DNA of 64,000 nt from Rhodocyclales bacterium (GTDB taxonomy: Bacteria > Pseudomonadota > Gammaproteobacteria > Burkholderiales > Rhodocyclaceae). The notes below the pieces were generated by a model. The model was given only the letters and a program-made list of their open reading frames with translations. It did not search any database and had not been told where the DNA came from. Made by a program: the position numbers and the translations under genes. The stretch is from NCBI GenBank assembly GCA_016235765.1, contig JACRIZ010000009.1, positions 26,770-90,769 on the forward strand, read 5' to 3'. Shown here piece by piece: positions 17,336 through 28,026 of the stretch (within the stretch, counting starts at the first letter, position 1; every line of letters starts with the position of its first letter).

Positions 17336-19051
17336 ATGCACGACAACCTGCTCGCCCTGCTGCTGCTCCTGACCGCCGCCGTCGCCGCGGTCGCGCTGGC
17401 GCACCGCTTCCGGTTGCCCGCCATCCTTGCCTACCTGGCGGTCGGCATCGCGCTCGGCCCGCACGGCGCTGCAGTCCTGGCGGAAAGCGCGCAGGTAGCG
17501 GGCTTCGCCGAGTTCGGCGTCGTCTTCCTGATGTTCTCGATCGGCCTCGAATTCAGCCTGCAACGCCTCAAGACCATGCGTTCGCTGGTATTCGGCTTCG
17601 GCAGCGCGCAGATGCTGCTGACCGTCGCCGGAGCCATGTTCGTTGCCTGGCTGGGCTACGGCCAGGGTTGGCGCGCCGGCCTCGCGGTCGGCCTCGCGGT
17701 CGCGATGTCGTCCACCGCCATCGTCGCCAAGCTGCTCTCCGAACGCTTCGAGCTGCATTCGCGATCCGGCCGCCAGACCATGGGCGTGCTGCTGTTCCAG
17801 GACCTGGCCGTGGTGCCTTGCCTGCTGCTGCTCCCCGCGCTGGCCAACCCGGCCGAGGATCTGCTGCGGGCGATGTCGGTGGCGCTCGTCCAGGCCGCCG
17901 TGGTGCTCGCCGTCCTGATCTGGTCCGGCCAGCACCTGATGCGGCGCATCTACGACATCGTCGCCGCGCGCCGTTCCGAGGAGTTGTTCGTGCTGGCCAC
18001 GCTCTGGGTGGTGATCGGCCTGGCCTACGCCACCGGGGCGGCCGGCCTGTCGCTGGCGCTGGGCGCCTTCGTCGGCGGCATGCTGATCTCCGAGACCATG
18101 TACCGGCACCAGGTCGAGGCCGACATCCGGCCGTTCCGCGACATCCTGCTCGGCCTGTTCTTCATCACCATCGGCATGATGCTCGACCTCGGCTACGTCG
18201 CGGGCAACCTGGACGGCCTGGCGCTGGCGGTGCTGCTGCTGGTCTGCGGCAAGGGGGTGGCGGTGCTGCTGGTCTCCTTCGCGGCCCGCAACTCCCTCGA
18301 CATCGCGCTGCGTACCGCCGCGCAGCTCGCCCAGGCCGGCGAGTTCGGCCTGGTGCTGACCGGGCTGGCGCACCAGCAGGGCCTGATCGGCGACCAGGTG
18401 TTCCAGGTGACGCTCTCGGCCATGCTGGTATCGATGTTCCTGGCGCCCTTCCTGATCGAGCGCGTGGCGCGCCTGTCGGGCCAGATGGCGCGCGGCGACT
18501 GGGCGCACAAGGCGATGGCCGTCCATGAGGTCGCCGTCGCCGGCTTCGGCCTCGAGCAGCACGTCATCATCTGCGGCTACGGGCGGACCGGCAGCCGGAT
18601 CGGCGAATTCCTGAGCCGGGAGGATATCCCCTTCCTGGCGCTGGACGTCGATCCGCATCAGGTGCGGAGCGCTGCGCCGATTGGCGGCCGGGTCGTGTTC
18701 GGCAGCGCCGACCGGCTGGAGGTGATGCAGGCGGCCGGCCTGGCGCGCGCGCGCGCCGTGGTCATCGCCTACCCGGACATCCCGTCGGCGGAGCGCGTGC
18801 TGCGGCTGGTGCGCAGCCTGCGTCCCGACGTACCGGTGATCGTGCGCGCCCCGGACGACAGCCAGATGCGCCAGTTGAAGGAAGCAGGCGCGACCGAGGT
18901 CATCCCCGAGGTGCTGGAGGGCAGCCTGATGATCGCCGCGGAAACGCTGGCGCAGATCGGCATACCCGTCGAGCGGGCGATGACTCACGTTCGCGCCGCA
19001 CGCGCCGAGCGCTACGCTTCGCTCCGCGACTACTACCGGAAGCCGGGTTAG
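17336..19051 (+). CDS. KefB/KefC-like CPA2 antiporter with RCK domain
   Basis: The 571 aa protein has about 12 membrane helices (residues 1-385) followed by a Rossmann RCK/TrkA-N domain (HVIICGYGRTGSRIGEFL, near 405-420) that senses nucleotide or ligand state. The family performs K+/H+ or Na+/H+ exchange in the inner membrane. The polar helix motif FQDLAVVP and AQAGEFGLVL are typical of the KefB group. It lacks the extra C-terminal TrkA-C part, so it is shorter than many relatives (about 650 aa). It starts 40 bp after the GH15 gene, and its stop codon overlaps by four bases the stop of the convergent PhnD-rhodanese gene. Confidence 0.87.
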   Translation: MHDNLLALLLLLTAAVAAVALAHRFRLPAILAYLAVGIALGPHGAAVLAESAQVAGFAEFGVVFLMFSIGLEFSLQRLKTMRSLVFGFGSAQMLLTVAGAMFVAWLGYGQGWRAGLAVGLAVAMSSTAIVAKLLSERFELHSRSGRQTMGVLLFQDLAVVPCLLLLPALANPAEDLLRAMSVALVQAAVVLAVLIWSGQHLMRRIYDIVAARRSEELFVLATLWVVIGLAYATGAAGLSLALGAFVGGMLISETMYRHQVEADIRPFRDILLGLFFITIGMMLDLGYVAGNLDGLALAVLLLVCGKGVAVLLVSFAARNSLDIALRTAAQLAQAGEFGLVLTGLAHQQGLIGDQVFQVTLSAMLVSMFLAPFLIERVARLSGQMARGDWAHKAMAVHEVAVAGFGLEQHVIICGYGRTGSRIGEFLSREDIPFLALDVDPHQVRSAAPIGGRVVFGSADRLEVMQAAGLARARAVVIAYPDIPSAERVLRLVRSLRPDVPVIVRAPDDSQMRQLKEAGATEVIPEVLEGSLMIAAETLAQIGIPVERAMTHVRAARAERYASLRDYYRKPG

Positions 19052-20250
19052 CCCCTGTCGATCGGCAGGCCGGCCTCGGCCCACTCCTTGATGCCGCCGC
19101 GGAACCAGTAGATGCGCTTGTATCCGGCCCGTGCCGCGAGAACGGCCGCCTTGTAGCTTTTCCAGCATTCCGGCCCGCCGCAGGAGAACATCATCTCCTT
19201 GTTCTTGTCGGCCGGCAGCTTGGCCATGTCGAACTCGTCCTTGCCGGCATCAAAATCGGTTTCCTTGGCGCTGCGTTCGACATAGGGCAGCGACACGGCC
19301 CCGGCCGGCCGGCTGACGACGAACTCCGTCTTGACGCGGGTATCGTAGAGCGCGACGCCGCGCGCCATCAGTTGTCTGGCCTCCCGGGCCGTTACCAACT
19401 GGACACCCTCCAGCAGGCGCGGCGTGAAATAGCCGAGCGTCGATACGTAATCGTAGGCAGCGGGATCGACGGTCTGGAAGGTCGCACCCGACTGGCTGGG
19501 CACCGACTTGTCCGCCACGGCATCCCGCATGGCCCTGATGGCATTCTTGCCCAGCGACTTGTGGGCGACGATGGCCACGCCCGGCGATTCCTTGGTCCGC
19601 ATCACTTCCTGGACCGGCTCGCCTTTGGCGAGCCACTGCTCGAAGGTGGTTTCCTCGACGGCCACCGTATCGACCGTGCCGAACTTGAGGGCATTGAGCA
19701 GCGCGCCTTCGTAATAAGTGAAGTAGAGCTTGCTGAAGTACTGCCGGATGGAACTGCCGGCGGCATTCGCCTCGCCGCGCATCAGGTAGGTGGCAATGGC
19801 GTCCTGGCCCGGCAGGCCGAGCGACTTGCCCCTGGCATCGGCAAAACTGCGGATGGCCGACGTCTTCAGGGTGGCGAGCACGATGCGTACGTTCCGGCTG
19901 GCCACGCCGACCGGCAGATAGTGCCCATGGCGCAAGGCACTGCTGACCATGTGGGCCGGGCCGACGATGACCGCCACCGTACCATTGCGGGTCGCTACCA
20001 TGTCCTGCGTCGAGTCCGCCGAGAACAGGAACATCGAGCCGATCTTGGCCTTGGCGGAAAGGCTCTCCACCAGGCGGGTCCACGCCGGATACGAGGTGAA
20101 CCGATCCCGCTCGCCGTACTCGCCGGTGTTGATCAGCCAGCGATCGGCCACCGTCGAACTTTCCGCCGCCGCGCCGGCGGCAATGCCGAGACCCGCAAGC
20201 GCGGCCAGCATGAGCTTGCGCAGCGCCGGCCAACATGCTTCAGGCATCAT
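19048..20250 (-). CDS. PhnD-like periplasmic binding domain fused to rhodanese (copy A)
   Basis: The roughly 400 aa protein begins with a signal peptide (KLMLAALAGLGIAAGAAA). A domain resembling phosphonate/phosphite ABC binding proteins follows, with VAVIVGPAHMVSSALRHGHYLPVGV, DARGKSLGLPG and FTYYEGALLNALKFGTVD. The last 110 residues are a rhodanese-like domain: LYDTRVKTEF, SCGGPECWKSYKAAV and YWFRGGIKEW. The active-site loop has two cysteines (C-G-G-P-E-C). No ABC permease or ATPase gene is adjacent. The start is taken at ATG 20250 just after a strong GGGGGAGG site; 20247 and 20268 are alternatives. It is about two-thirds identical by eye to the next gene, so this is a tandem duplication. 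The ligand is unknown; a sulfur-linked substrate is a guess. Confidence 0.8.
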   Translation of the reverse strand: MMPEACWPALRKLMLAALAGLGIAAGAAAESSTVADRWLINTGEYGERDRFTSYPAWTRLVESLSAKAKIGSMFLFSADSTQDMVATRNGTVAVIVGPAHMVSSALRHGHYLPVGVASRNVRIVLATLKTSAIRSFADARGKSLGLPGQDAIATYLMRGEANAAGSSIRQYFSKLYFTYYEGALLNALKFGTVDTVAVEETTFEQWLAKGEPVQEVMRTKESPGVAIVAHKSLGKNAIRAMRDAVADKSVPSQSGATFQTVDPAAYDYVSTLGYFTPRLLEGVQLVTAREARQLMARGVALYDTRVKTEFVVSRPAGAVSLPYVERSAKETDFDAGKDEFDMAKLPADKNKEMMFSCGGPECWKSYKAAVLAARAGYKRIYWFRGGIKEWAEAGLPIDRG

Positions 20251-20342
20251 TCCTCCCCCTTTGGCCATGCCATTCTCAAGGCGGGCAATGATAACCGGAC
20301 AAGATTACAGGCGAATACCTGTCATGTCGGCACGACAGCTTG

Positions 20343-21548
20343 TTAGCCCTTGTCGATCGGCAGGCCGGCGTCCTGCCACTCCTTGATGCCGCCACGGAAC
20401 CAGTAGATCTTCTTGTAGCCTTCCTTCATGGCCCGGCGCGCGCTCTTGTAGCTCTTCCAGCATTCCGGTCCGCCGCAGGAGAACATGACCTCCTGGCCCT
20501 TGTCGGCCGGCAGCCGGCCAACCTCGAATTCGTCCTTGCCGGCATCGAAGTCGGTTTCCTTGTTGCTGCGCTCCACATAGGGCAACCAGCGGGCACCGGC
20601 CGGCCGGCCGGTCCGGTACTCCTCTTCGGTACGGCCGTCGAAGAAGGCGACACCCCGTGCCGCCAATTGTTGCGCCTGCCTGGCGCTGACCAGTTCGGTG
20701 CCTTCGAGCAGGCGCGGCGTGAAGTAGCCGAGCGTGGCGACATATTCGTAAGCCGCCGGGTCGAGGCTGCGGAACGCGGCACCGGTCCGGGCGGACGAGG
20801 GTATCGTCTTGCCCGCAATGGCTTCGCGCAATTCGTCGATGGCCTTCTTGCCGAGCGACTTGTGGGCCACAACGCCCAATCCGGGCGATTCCTTGGTCCG
20901 CATGACTTCCGCCACCGGCTCGCCCTTGGCAAGCCAGCGCTCGAACATCGCGTCCTCGACCGCCACGGTATCGACGGTGCCGAACTTGAGGGCGTTGAGC
21001 AGCGCACCTTCGTAGTAGGTGAAGTAGACCTTGCTGAAATGCTGCTTGAGCGTGGTGCCGGCCGCATTGGCTTCGCCGCGCATCAGATAGGTGGCGATGG
21101 CGTCCTGGCCCGGCACGCCGAGCGACCGGCCCTTGGCGTCCGCGAAACTGCGGATGGCGGAACCCTTCAGGGTCACGAGGACCACGCGCATGCTGCGACT
21201 GGAAACGCCGACCGGCACGTAGTGACCGTAGCGCAGCGCGCTGCCGACGATGTGGGCCGGGCCGACGATCACGGCCACCGTACCGCCGCGCGTGGCCAGC
21301 AGGTCCGTGGTGGCATCGGTCGAAAAAAGGAACATCGAACCAATCCTGGCATTGCCGGACGCGCTCTCGACCAGTCTGGTCCAGGCCGGATAGATGCTGA
21401 GCTTGTCCTGCTCGCCGTGCTCGCCGGAATTGATCAACCAGCGGTCTGCCGGCGTCGAGCCATCCGCCGCGGCCCCGAATGCAATGCCCATGGCGGCCAC
21501 AACGAAGGCCGCGCCCCTGCCGAACCAGCCGATGAAGTTCCTATTCAT
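20343..21548 (-). CDS. PhnD-like periplasmic binding domain fused to rhodanese (copy B)
   Basis: This 401 aa paralogue of the preceding gene has the same order: signal peptide (about residues 8-28), PhnD-like binding domain, then rhodanese domain with SCGGPECWKSYKSA and YWFRGGIKEWQDAGLPIDKG. The C-terminal 60 residues are nearly identical between copies, whereas signal peptides and inter-domain linkers differ. Copy B is transcribed first; 92 bp separate its stop from the copy A start. The ATG at 21548 has an AGGGGGG site about ten bases upstream. It diverges from the P-type ATPase gene across about 200 bp. Function is unknown; the missing transporter partners suggest a sensor or scavenging role rather than standard uptake. 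Confidence 0.8.
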   Translation of the reverse strand: MNRNFIGWFGRGAAFVVAAMGIAFGAAADGSTPADRWLINSGEHGEQDKLSIYPAWTRLVESASGNARIGSMFLFSTDATTDLLATRGGTVAVIVGPAHIVGSALRYGHYVPVGVSSRSMRVVLVTLKGSAIRSFADAKGRSLGVPGQDAIATYLMRGEANAAGTTLKQHFSKVYFTYYEGALLNALKFGTVDTVAVEDAMFERWLAKGEPVAEVMRTKESPGLGVVAHKSLGKKAIDELREAIAGKTIPSSARTGAAFRSLDPAAYEYVATLGYFTPRLLEGTELVSARQAQQLAARGVAFFDGRTEEEYRTGRPAGARWLPYVERSNKETDFDAGKDEFEVGRLPADKGQEVMFSCGGPECWKSYKSARRAMKEGYKKIYWFRGGIKEWQDAGLPIDKG

Positions 21549-21698
21549 TTAGTCGTATCCCCCCCTTGCAATGTCCCACGCGCTCGCGAGGATATCAATC
21601 CCAAGACCGGTAATGCTGAAACTTCGCTTATGCGCTTATAGACCGGATCGCGTGCATCGTCGCAAACCCGGTAACATCCCCCTTTTTCCAACACTGCT

Positions 21699-21726
21699 TT
21701 GTCGCGCCTGTCTCCTGTTGTATAGC
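21699..21726 (+). promoter_or_regulatory. Candidate sigma70 promoter for the P-type ATPase
   Basis: TTGTCG (21699-21704) and TATAGC (21721-21726) are separated by 16 bases and end 23 bases before the ATPase ATG. The rest of the 201-bp divergent gap (21549-21749) shows a small inverted repeat TGATG-T-CATCA just after the -10 and no other clear signal. No good Shine-Dalgarno site precedes the ATG. Confidence 0.35.
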
Positions 21727-21749
21727 ATGATGTCATCACTTGTCACCCC

Positions 21750-24403
<2,654 letters not shown>

Positions 24404-24404
<1 letters not shown>

Positions 24405-24430
24405 AAAGTCAGCCGTGGTGGGACGCCACG
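24404..24430 (-). repeat. Dispersed GGCTGACT element, copy 8
   Basis: AAAAGTCAGCC (reverse of the core) is followed by GTGGTGGGACGCCACG. The first A is the last base of the ATPase TGA stop codon. The following gap to 24550 shows no other feature. Confidence 0.8.
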
Positions 24431-24550
24431 CTCGCGCAAGAGACCTTGGTCTGTCGCCCGTTGCCGGCTATAAAGTCGCAATTTGCGACCTTAACGCGTC
24501 ACATTCCACTTGGTCGCATTTAGTCGAGCTTGCCCCTAGTGACTCGTGCG

Positions 24551-25327
24551 TCATTCGCGGACTGCTGCACGAAAGACTTCGTTGAAGCTGTCCATTACAG
24601 TCGTCGGCGATGTCTGGAGTTGAATGCTCTCAATCCGGTCGAGCTCTTGCTCGATGAAGGCGTGAATGCTTTCGACAGGCGGCTCACGACCCATTTCAGG
24701 CGCCGCTCTCTTCCTCTCCAAGAGGCTGTTGATGTCAGCCAGGAGAGTAGACTGATCGTCGATAAGATGGAGGAGTTTTTCAAATTCAATTGGCGCAGGC
24801 GTCCCATACCGCTCAAGCCAGCGCACGGCCAGCAGGGGGCGAAGAACGTAGAAGTACTTCGTCAGCGGTATGAGGTCAGCCTTCAAGTAGCCACGATAGT
24901 TTGTCTTTGCCATGCTGCGGTAGTGGTGGACTCCGCGCAAGCAAGAGTACACCGACGGCAGGAGGCGCCGAACACTTGCCGCAAAGCCACCCTTCTCCAG
25001 GTAGACGATTGGCGACTGAATCCACTCAACGAAAGCCGGATTGGACTGTGCAAACAGGCGAAGCGCCTTTCTGACATCCCATCCGTTGAGGTCAATGTCG
25101 TCGACGATCGGGTACTCGATGACGTCGCGCTTGTCTTCGAGGTTTACCGACAGGTACCAGTCGGGCTGATTCGCATATATGAAGCGCGCGTCGTAGTCAC
25201 TGTTTGGTGACTCGAAGCCCCATGCCCGACTTCCGGACTCGACTGCAAGCAGTACGCGCACTCCGTGATCGCGTTCGGCCCTTTGAAGGCGGGAGAGGAT
25301 CTCAGAACGAACTGCTACGGGGATCAT
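24551..25327 (-). CDS. RlaP-like nucleotidyltransferase
   Basis: The 258 aa protein has the minimal nucleotidyltransferase pattern GSRAWGFESPNSDYDARFIY (G-S then D-x-D), found in the COG3541/RlaP group of predicted nucleotidyltransferases. It continues with the characteristic NPAFVEWIQSPIVY, HHYRSMAKTNYRGYL and KYFYVLRPLLAVRWLE segments. Members are thought to transfer nucleotides to RNA or protein ends, but the substrate is uncertain. The start is taken as ATG 25327; GTG 25336 is possible. It follows the 131-aa DNA-binding-like gene on the same strand, with a strong hairpin between them. The GC content is lower than in flanking genes, which may indicate recent acquisition. Confidence 0.75.
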   Translation of the reverse strand: MIPVAVRSEILSRLQRAERDHGVRVLLAVESGSRAWGFESPNSDYDARFIYANQPDWYLSVNLEDKRDVIEYPIVDDIDLNGWDVRKALRLFAQSNPAFVEWIQSPIVYLEKGGFAASVRRLLPSVYSCLRGVHHYRSMAKTNYRGYLKADLIPLTKYFYVLRPLLAVRWLERYGTPAPIEFEKLLHLIDDQSTLLADINSLLERKRAAPEMGREPPVESIHAFIEQELDRIESIQLQTSPTTVMDSFNEVFRAAVRE

Positions 25328-25352
25328 GACGTCCACCGCTGGAATTGAGCGG

Positions 25353-25374
25353 CCTGCGCGACTTTTCGCGCAGG
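25353..25374. other. Perfect 9-bp stem hairpin between two minus-strand genes
   Basis: CCTGCGCGA (25353-25361) and TCGCGCAGG (25366-25374) form a perfect stem with a 4-base loop. No T-tract follows on either strand, so it is more likely an mRNA processing, stability or translation-control hairpin ahead of the nucleotidyltransferase gene than a terminator. Confidence 0.5.
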
Positions 25375-25406
25375 TCCGCTCGCATGAAGGGTTGGGCGTC
25401 GCACCT

Positions 25407-25802
25407 TCAATCCCCGCTGAGTTCAGGGACTGCCGGCCAGCCAGGACGATTTGCCTTTACCCAATTCCTTAGCTTCCTTCTGGCCGAATCGCCAGCCGTC
25501 TCAATTTTCAGCACGTCGCAGATGGCCTGCCATGTGCCCAAGCCTTTCTTCGCTTTCAACTCGGGAACACTCGCCGCCCATTGCTGCGGACTCGGGGACG
25601 GTGCCTTCTTCGATCCTTTTCTTGCTAGGGCCATGGACTCGGCGAGCAATTGGTCTAAGTCGGGGTCAGCCTTCTTCGCCTTGATATGCTGTTGGAGGAC
25701 GCGCCTTAATGCGGCATTAAAGGAAAGATTCTCGAAGGGCTTAGGCTTCGCAAGCTTTTCAACTAGTGCGGCGAGATCTTCATCAACGGTGAATTGCGGC
25801 AT
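25407..25802 (-). CDS. Hypothetical protein with possible ribbon-helix-helix N-terminus
   Basis: This 131 aa protein has an N-terminus (MPQFTVDEDLAALVEKLA, then NLSFNAALRRVLQQHIK) that resembles a beta-strand/helix RHH DNA-binding domain of the SeqA/CopG kind. A basic linker follows, then a Trp-rich C-terminal part (GTWQAICDVLKIETAGDSARRKLRNWVKANRPGWP). I do not recognise the C-terminal family. Three identical 8-bp palindromes spaced about two helical turns apart lie immediately upstream, as expected for an autoregulated repressor. The nucleotidyltransferase gene downstream is on the same strand, so the two could form a module. Confidence 0.6.
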   Translation of the reverse strand: MPQFTVDEDLAALVEKLAKPKPFENLSFNAALRRVLQQHIKAKKADPDLDQLLAESMALARKGSKKAPSPSPQQWAASVPELKAKKGLGTWQAICDVLKIETAGDSARRKLRNWVKANRPGWPAVPELSGD

Positions 25803-25826
25803 GTGAGTCTCCTATGTGGAAGGCAT

Positions 25827-25875
25827 CACTAGTGTTGCACCATAAAACACTAGTGTCAAGCGTCACGCACTAGTG
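25827..25875. promoter_or_regulatory. Three phased CACTAGTG operators
   Basis: The perfect palindrome CACTAGTG occurs at 25827-25834, 25848-25855 and 25868-25875, with centre-to-centre spacings of 21 and 20 bp (two helical turns). Copies two and three are extended at least on one side (ACACTAGTGTC, GCACTAGTGTTT). They lie 25-73 bp upstream of the ATG at 25802, where the promoter should be. The pattern fits cooperative binding of a dimeric repressor on one DNA face. Confidence 0.7.
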
Positions 25876-26090
25876 TTTCCGTCCATCGATGGGTTACCCG
25901 AGACGCCCAACGTGAAGTCGTCTGCCTAAAACCGACGGAAAACTCTCCGTCAGTGCGCCGCATATCGTCCAGTGACATGGATGGCATTCCCAATCAATCA
26001 ATGCGTAGCTGAAACTTAGGGGAATCCAAAAAATGCAATGCGCATCATGCCGCATTGCGGCACCTGCGTGCAACAGGTAGGTGACGGCCG
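25876..26090. other. Intergenic region without a recognised gene
   Basis: This stretch joins the operator region to repeat copy 9. It holds a short hairpin GACGGA/TCCGTC (25934-25951, no T-tract). Only short, unsupported open frames cross it, and no RNA gene was recognised. With the operators and the flanking repeat, the whole gene-free interval is about 315 bp. Confidence 0.5.
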
Positions 26091-26118
26091 AAAAAGTCAG
26101 CCGTGGTGACACGCCACC
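26091..26118 (-). repeat. Dispersed GGCTGACT element, copy 9
   Basis: AAAAAGTCAGCC is followed by GTGGTGACACGCCACC. The arms GTGGTG/CGCCAC pair with one G-T. It touches the stop codon of the PuuD-like gene, but in the opposite relative orientation to the copies after other stop codons. Confidence 0.8.
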
Positions 26119-26900
26119 TAGCCGCGCGCGGCGGCGAGGAAGGCTTCGAGGATGGGGTTGCAGTCGAGCAGGTCGGGCTGCGCGGAGGTGTGGAACTCGG
26201 GGTGCCACTGGACCCCGTAGACGAAGCTGCGGCCCTGCCAGCGGATCGCCTCGACTGTTTCGTCGTCCTCGGCGCGCGCTTCGACGGCGATGTCGCGGCC
26301 GAGGCGGTTGACGGCCTGGTGGTGGATGGAGATGACGCGTCCGCCGGCCGCGCCGCCATACCACTTGGCGATCTGGCTGCCTTCGGCGAAAGCGATTGGA
26401 TGCGCGTTGCGGTCGTAGTCGGCGTGCTCGTGAGCCACCTGGCCGGGCCGCTGGGTCGGCAGGTCCTGCCAGAGCGAGCCTCCCAGCGCGACGTTGATGA
26501 GTTGCATGCCGCGGCAGATGCCGAGCACTGGTTTCCTCGCCTCCATGAACTCGTGCAGCAGCTCGACCTCGTAAGCGTCGCGCACCGGGTCGCCGCTCCA
26601 CTCGGGCTTGAGCGGTTCCTCGCCGTAGGCCTTGGGGCTCACGTCGGCGCCGCCCTGCAGCAGCAGGCCGTCGAGGTATTCGGCGTAGTCGCGCAGGCGG
26701 ATGTTGCTGCGCAGGAGCGTGCCGTCCTGCACCACCGAGGGAATCATCAGTACCAATACATCACGCGCCGTCACCCACTGCGCGACGGATTGCTCGAGCA
26801 CCTGCAGCGTCTTGCTGCGGATGCCGCGGGCACCCTGCTCGGGATGGAAGATGCGCGCCGAGAGGCCGATGCGCAGCGGACGGCGGCGACCGAAGCTCAC
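26118..26900 (-). CDS. PuuD-like class I glutamine amidotransferase
   Basis: The 260 aa product belongs to the gamma-glutamyl-GABA hydrolase/peptidase C26 group, which hydrolyses gamma-glutamyl amides. The nucleophile C129 (GICRGMQ), H233 and E235 (VQWHPEFH) form the catalytic triad. [13 protein letters not shown] is typical of PuuD relatives. The start is GTG 26900, overlapping the stop of the upstream ligase gene, with AAAGGAG six to seven bases upstream, so translation is coupled. A ligase and a hydrolase of gamma-glutamyl-type bonds encoded together suggest turnover of one compound. Its identity is unknown. Confidence 0.85.
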   Translation of the reverse strand: MSFGRRRPLRIGLSARIFHPEQGARGIRSKTLQVLEQSVAQWVTARDVLVLMIPSVVQDGTLLRSNIRLRDYAEYLDGLLLQGGADVSPKAYGEEPLKPEWSGDPVRDAYEVELLHEFMEARKPVLGICRGMQLINVALGGSLWQDLPTQRPGQVAHEHADYDRNAHPIAFAEGSQIAKWYGGAAGGRVISIHHQAVNRLGRDIAVEARAEDDETVEAIRWQGRSFVYGVQWHPEFHTSAQPDLLDCNPILEAFLAAARG

Positions 26901-28024
26901 TCGGAACTCCTTTCGCGGAAGCGGCGCACGGCCGCCTCGACCACGCCCTGGACGCTGCCCTCGTCTTCGCATTCCCGGCGCAGGAAGGAGGCATCGTTGC
27001 CCTCGCCGACGATGCGGCGGATCTCGTCGAGGGCGGCACGGCTGCGCAGCACATCGGCGTCGAGTTCGATGCGGCGCAGGGTGGCGAGGATGTCCTCGCG
27101 CAGCGACATGGCCTCGGCGGTGCGCGGATGCACGATGACGCCGTCGAGGCCGAAGCGGCAGGCCTGGAATCGGTTGTAGTTATAGACCAGGTAGTCGTCC
27201 TCGACGGGCAGCGGTTCGCGGCGCGCAAGCAGCATGCGGCAGAGCGCCTGCAGGTAGCAGGCCAGCGCGGCGGCGCGCTCGACGTTGAGCGGCGTGTCGC
27301 AGACACGCAGTTCGATGGTGCCGTACTCCGGCTTCGGCCGGATGTCCCAGTAGAAGTCCTTCATGCTGGTGACGACGCCGGTCTTCTCCATCTTGGCGAA
27401 GTACTCGGACTCGAACTCGCTCCAGTCCAGGATGAACGGCGCGCGCCCGGAGAGCGGGAAGGCGAACACCGAATTGAGCCGTGCCGAATCGAACAGCGTA
27501 TCGACGCCCTGCGAATACGGCGACGAGGCCGACAGCGCAATGAACTGCGGCAGATAGCGGTTGAGGCCGTGCAGCAGCACCAGGGCGTCGTCCGACGAAG
27601 CGCAGCCGATATGCACGTGCTGCCCGAAGACGGTGAACTGCTTGGCCAGGTAGCCGTAGAGCGTGGACAAATGCTGGAAGCGCGGCTTCTCGAATATGCG
27701 CTGGTGGAACCAGCGCTGGAAAGGATGCGTGCCGCCACCGCAAATTGCGATGTTGAGGCGGTCGCCGGCCTCGAGCAGCGCGTTGCGGATGCGCCGCAAC
27801 TGCGCCAGCAGTTCATCGTAGCGCAACTGCACGTCGGTCGACACCTCGATCATGCTCTGCGTCATCTCCGGCTTGACATCCCCAGGGAACGGTTTGCGGC
27901 CCAGCAGGTGCAGCATGTCGTTGGCGGAGTCGGAAAGGTCGAAGTCGGTCGGATTGACCAGTTGCAGCTCCAGTTCCACGCCCATGGTCAGCGCGGCGGA
28001 TGCCTTGAATGGTTCCAGCGGCAT
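26897..28024 (-). CDS. GCS2-family carboxylate-amine ligase (YbdK type)
   Basis: The 375 aa enzyme resembles YbdK, an ATP-dependent ligase with weak glutamate-cysteine ligase activity. Family landmarks present are [44 protein letters not shown] and [10 protein letters not shown]. The true substrate of these proteins is usually unknown. The ATG at 28024 lies three bases past the antiporter stop, with AAGGGAG upstream. Its 3' end overlaps the amidotransferase start. Unlike classical GshA, it stands here between an antiporter and a gamma-glutamyl hydrolase-like gene, with no gshB in view. Confidence 0.87.
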   Translation of the reverse strand: MPLEPFKASAALTMGVELELQLVNPTDFDLSDSANDMLHLLGRKPFPGDVKPEMTQSMIEVSTDVQLRYDELLAQLRRIRNALLEAGDRLNIAICGGGTHPFQRWFHQRIFEKPRFQHLSTLYGYLAKQFTVFGQHVHIGCASSDDALVLLHGLNRYLPQFIALSASSPYSQGVDTLFDSARLNSVFAFPLSGRAPFILDWSEFESEYFAKMEKTGVVTSMKDFYWDIRPKPEYGTIELRVCDTPLNVERAAALACYLQALCRMLLARREPLPVEDDYLVYNYNRFQACRFGLDGVIVHPRTAEAMSLREDILATLRRIELDADVLRSRAALDEIRRIVGEGNDASFLRRECEDEGSVQGVVEAAVRRFRERSSE

Positions 28025-28026
28025 GC

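Noticed and set aside
17249..19168. 639-codon open frame on the minus strand
   Set aside because: It is antisense to the KefB/C-like antiporter and is rich in Arg, Gln and His, as is typical of shadow frames.
25934..25951. Hairpin GACGGA/TCCGTC as a terminator
   Set aside because: It has a short stem, no T-tract, and is not at the end of a gene.
27291..27312. GGCGTGTCGCAGACACG as another copy of the dispersed element
   Set aside because: It lacks the GGCTGACT core and lies in conserved ligase coding sequence (RVCDTPLN).
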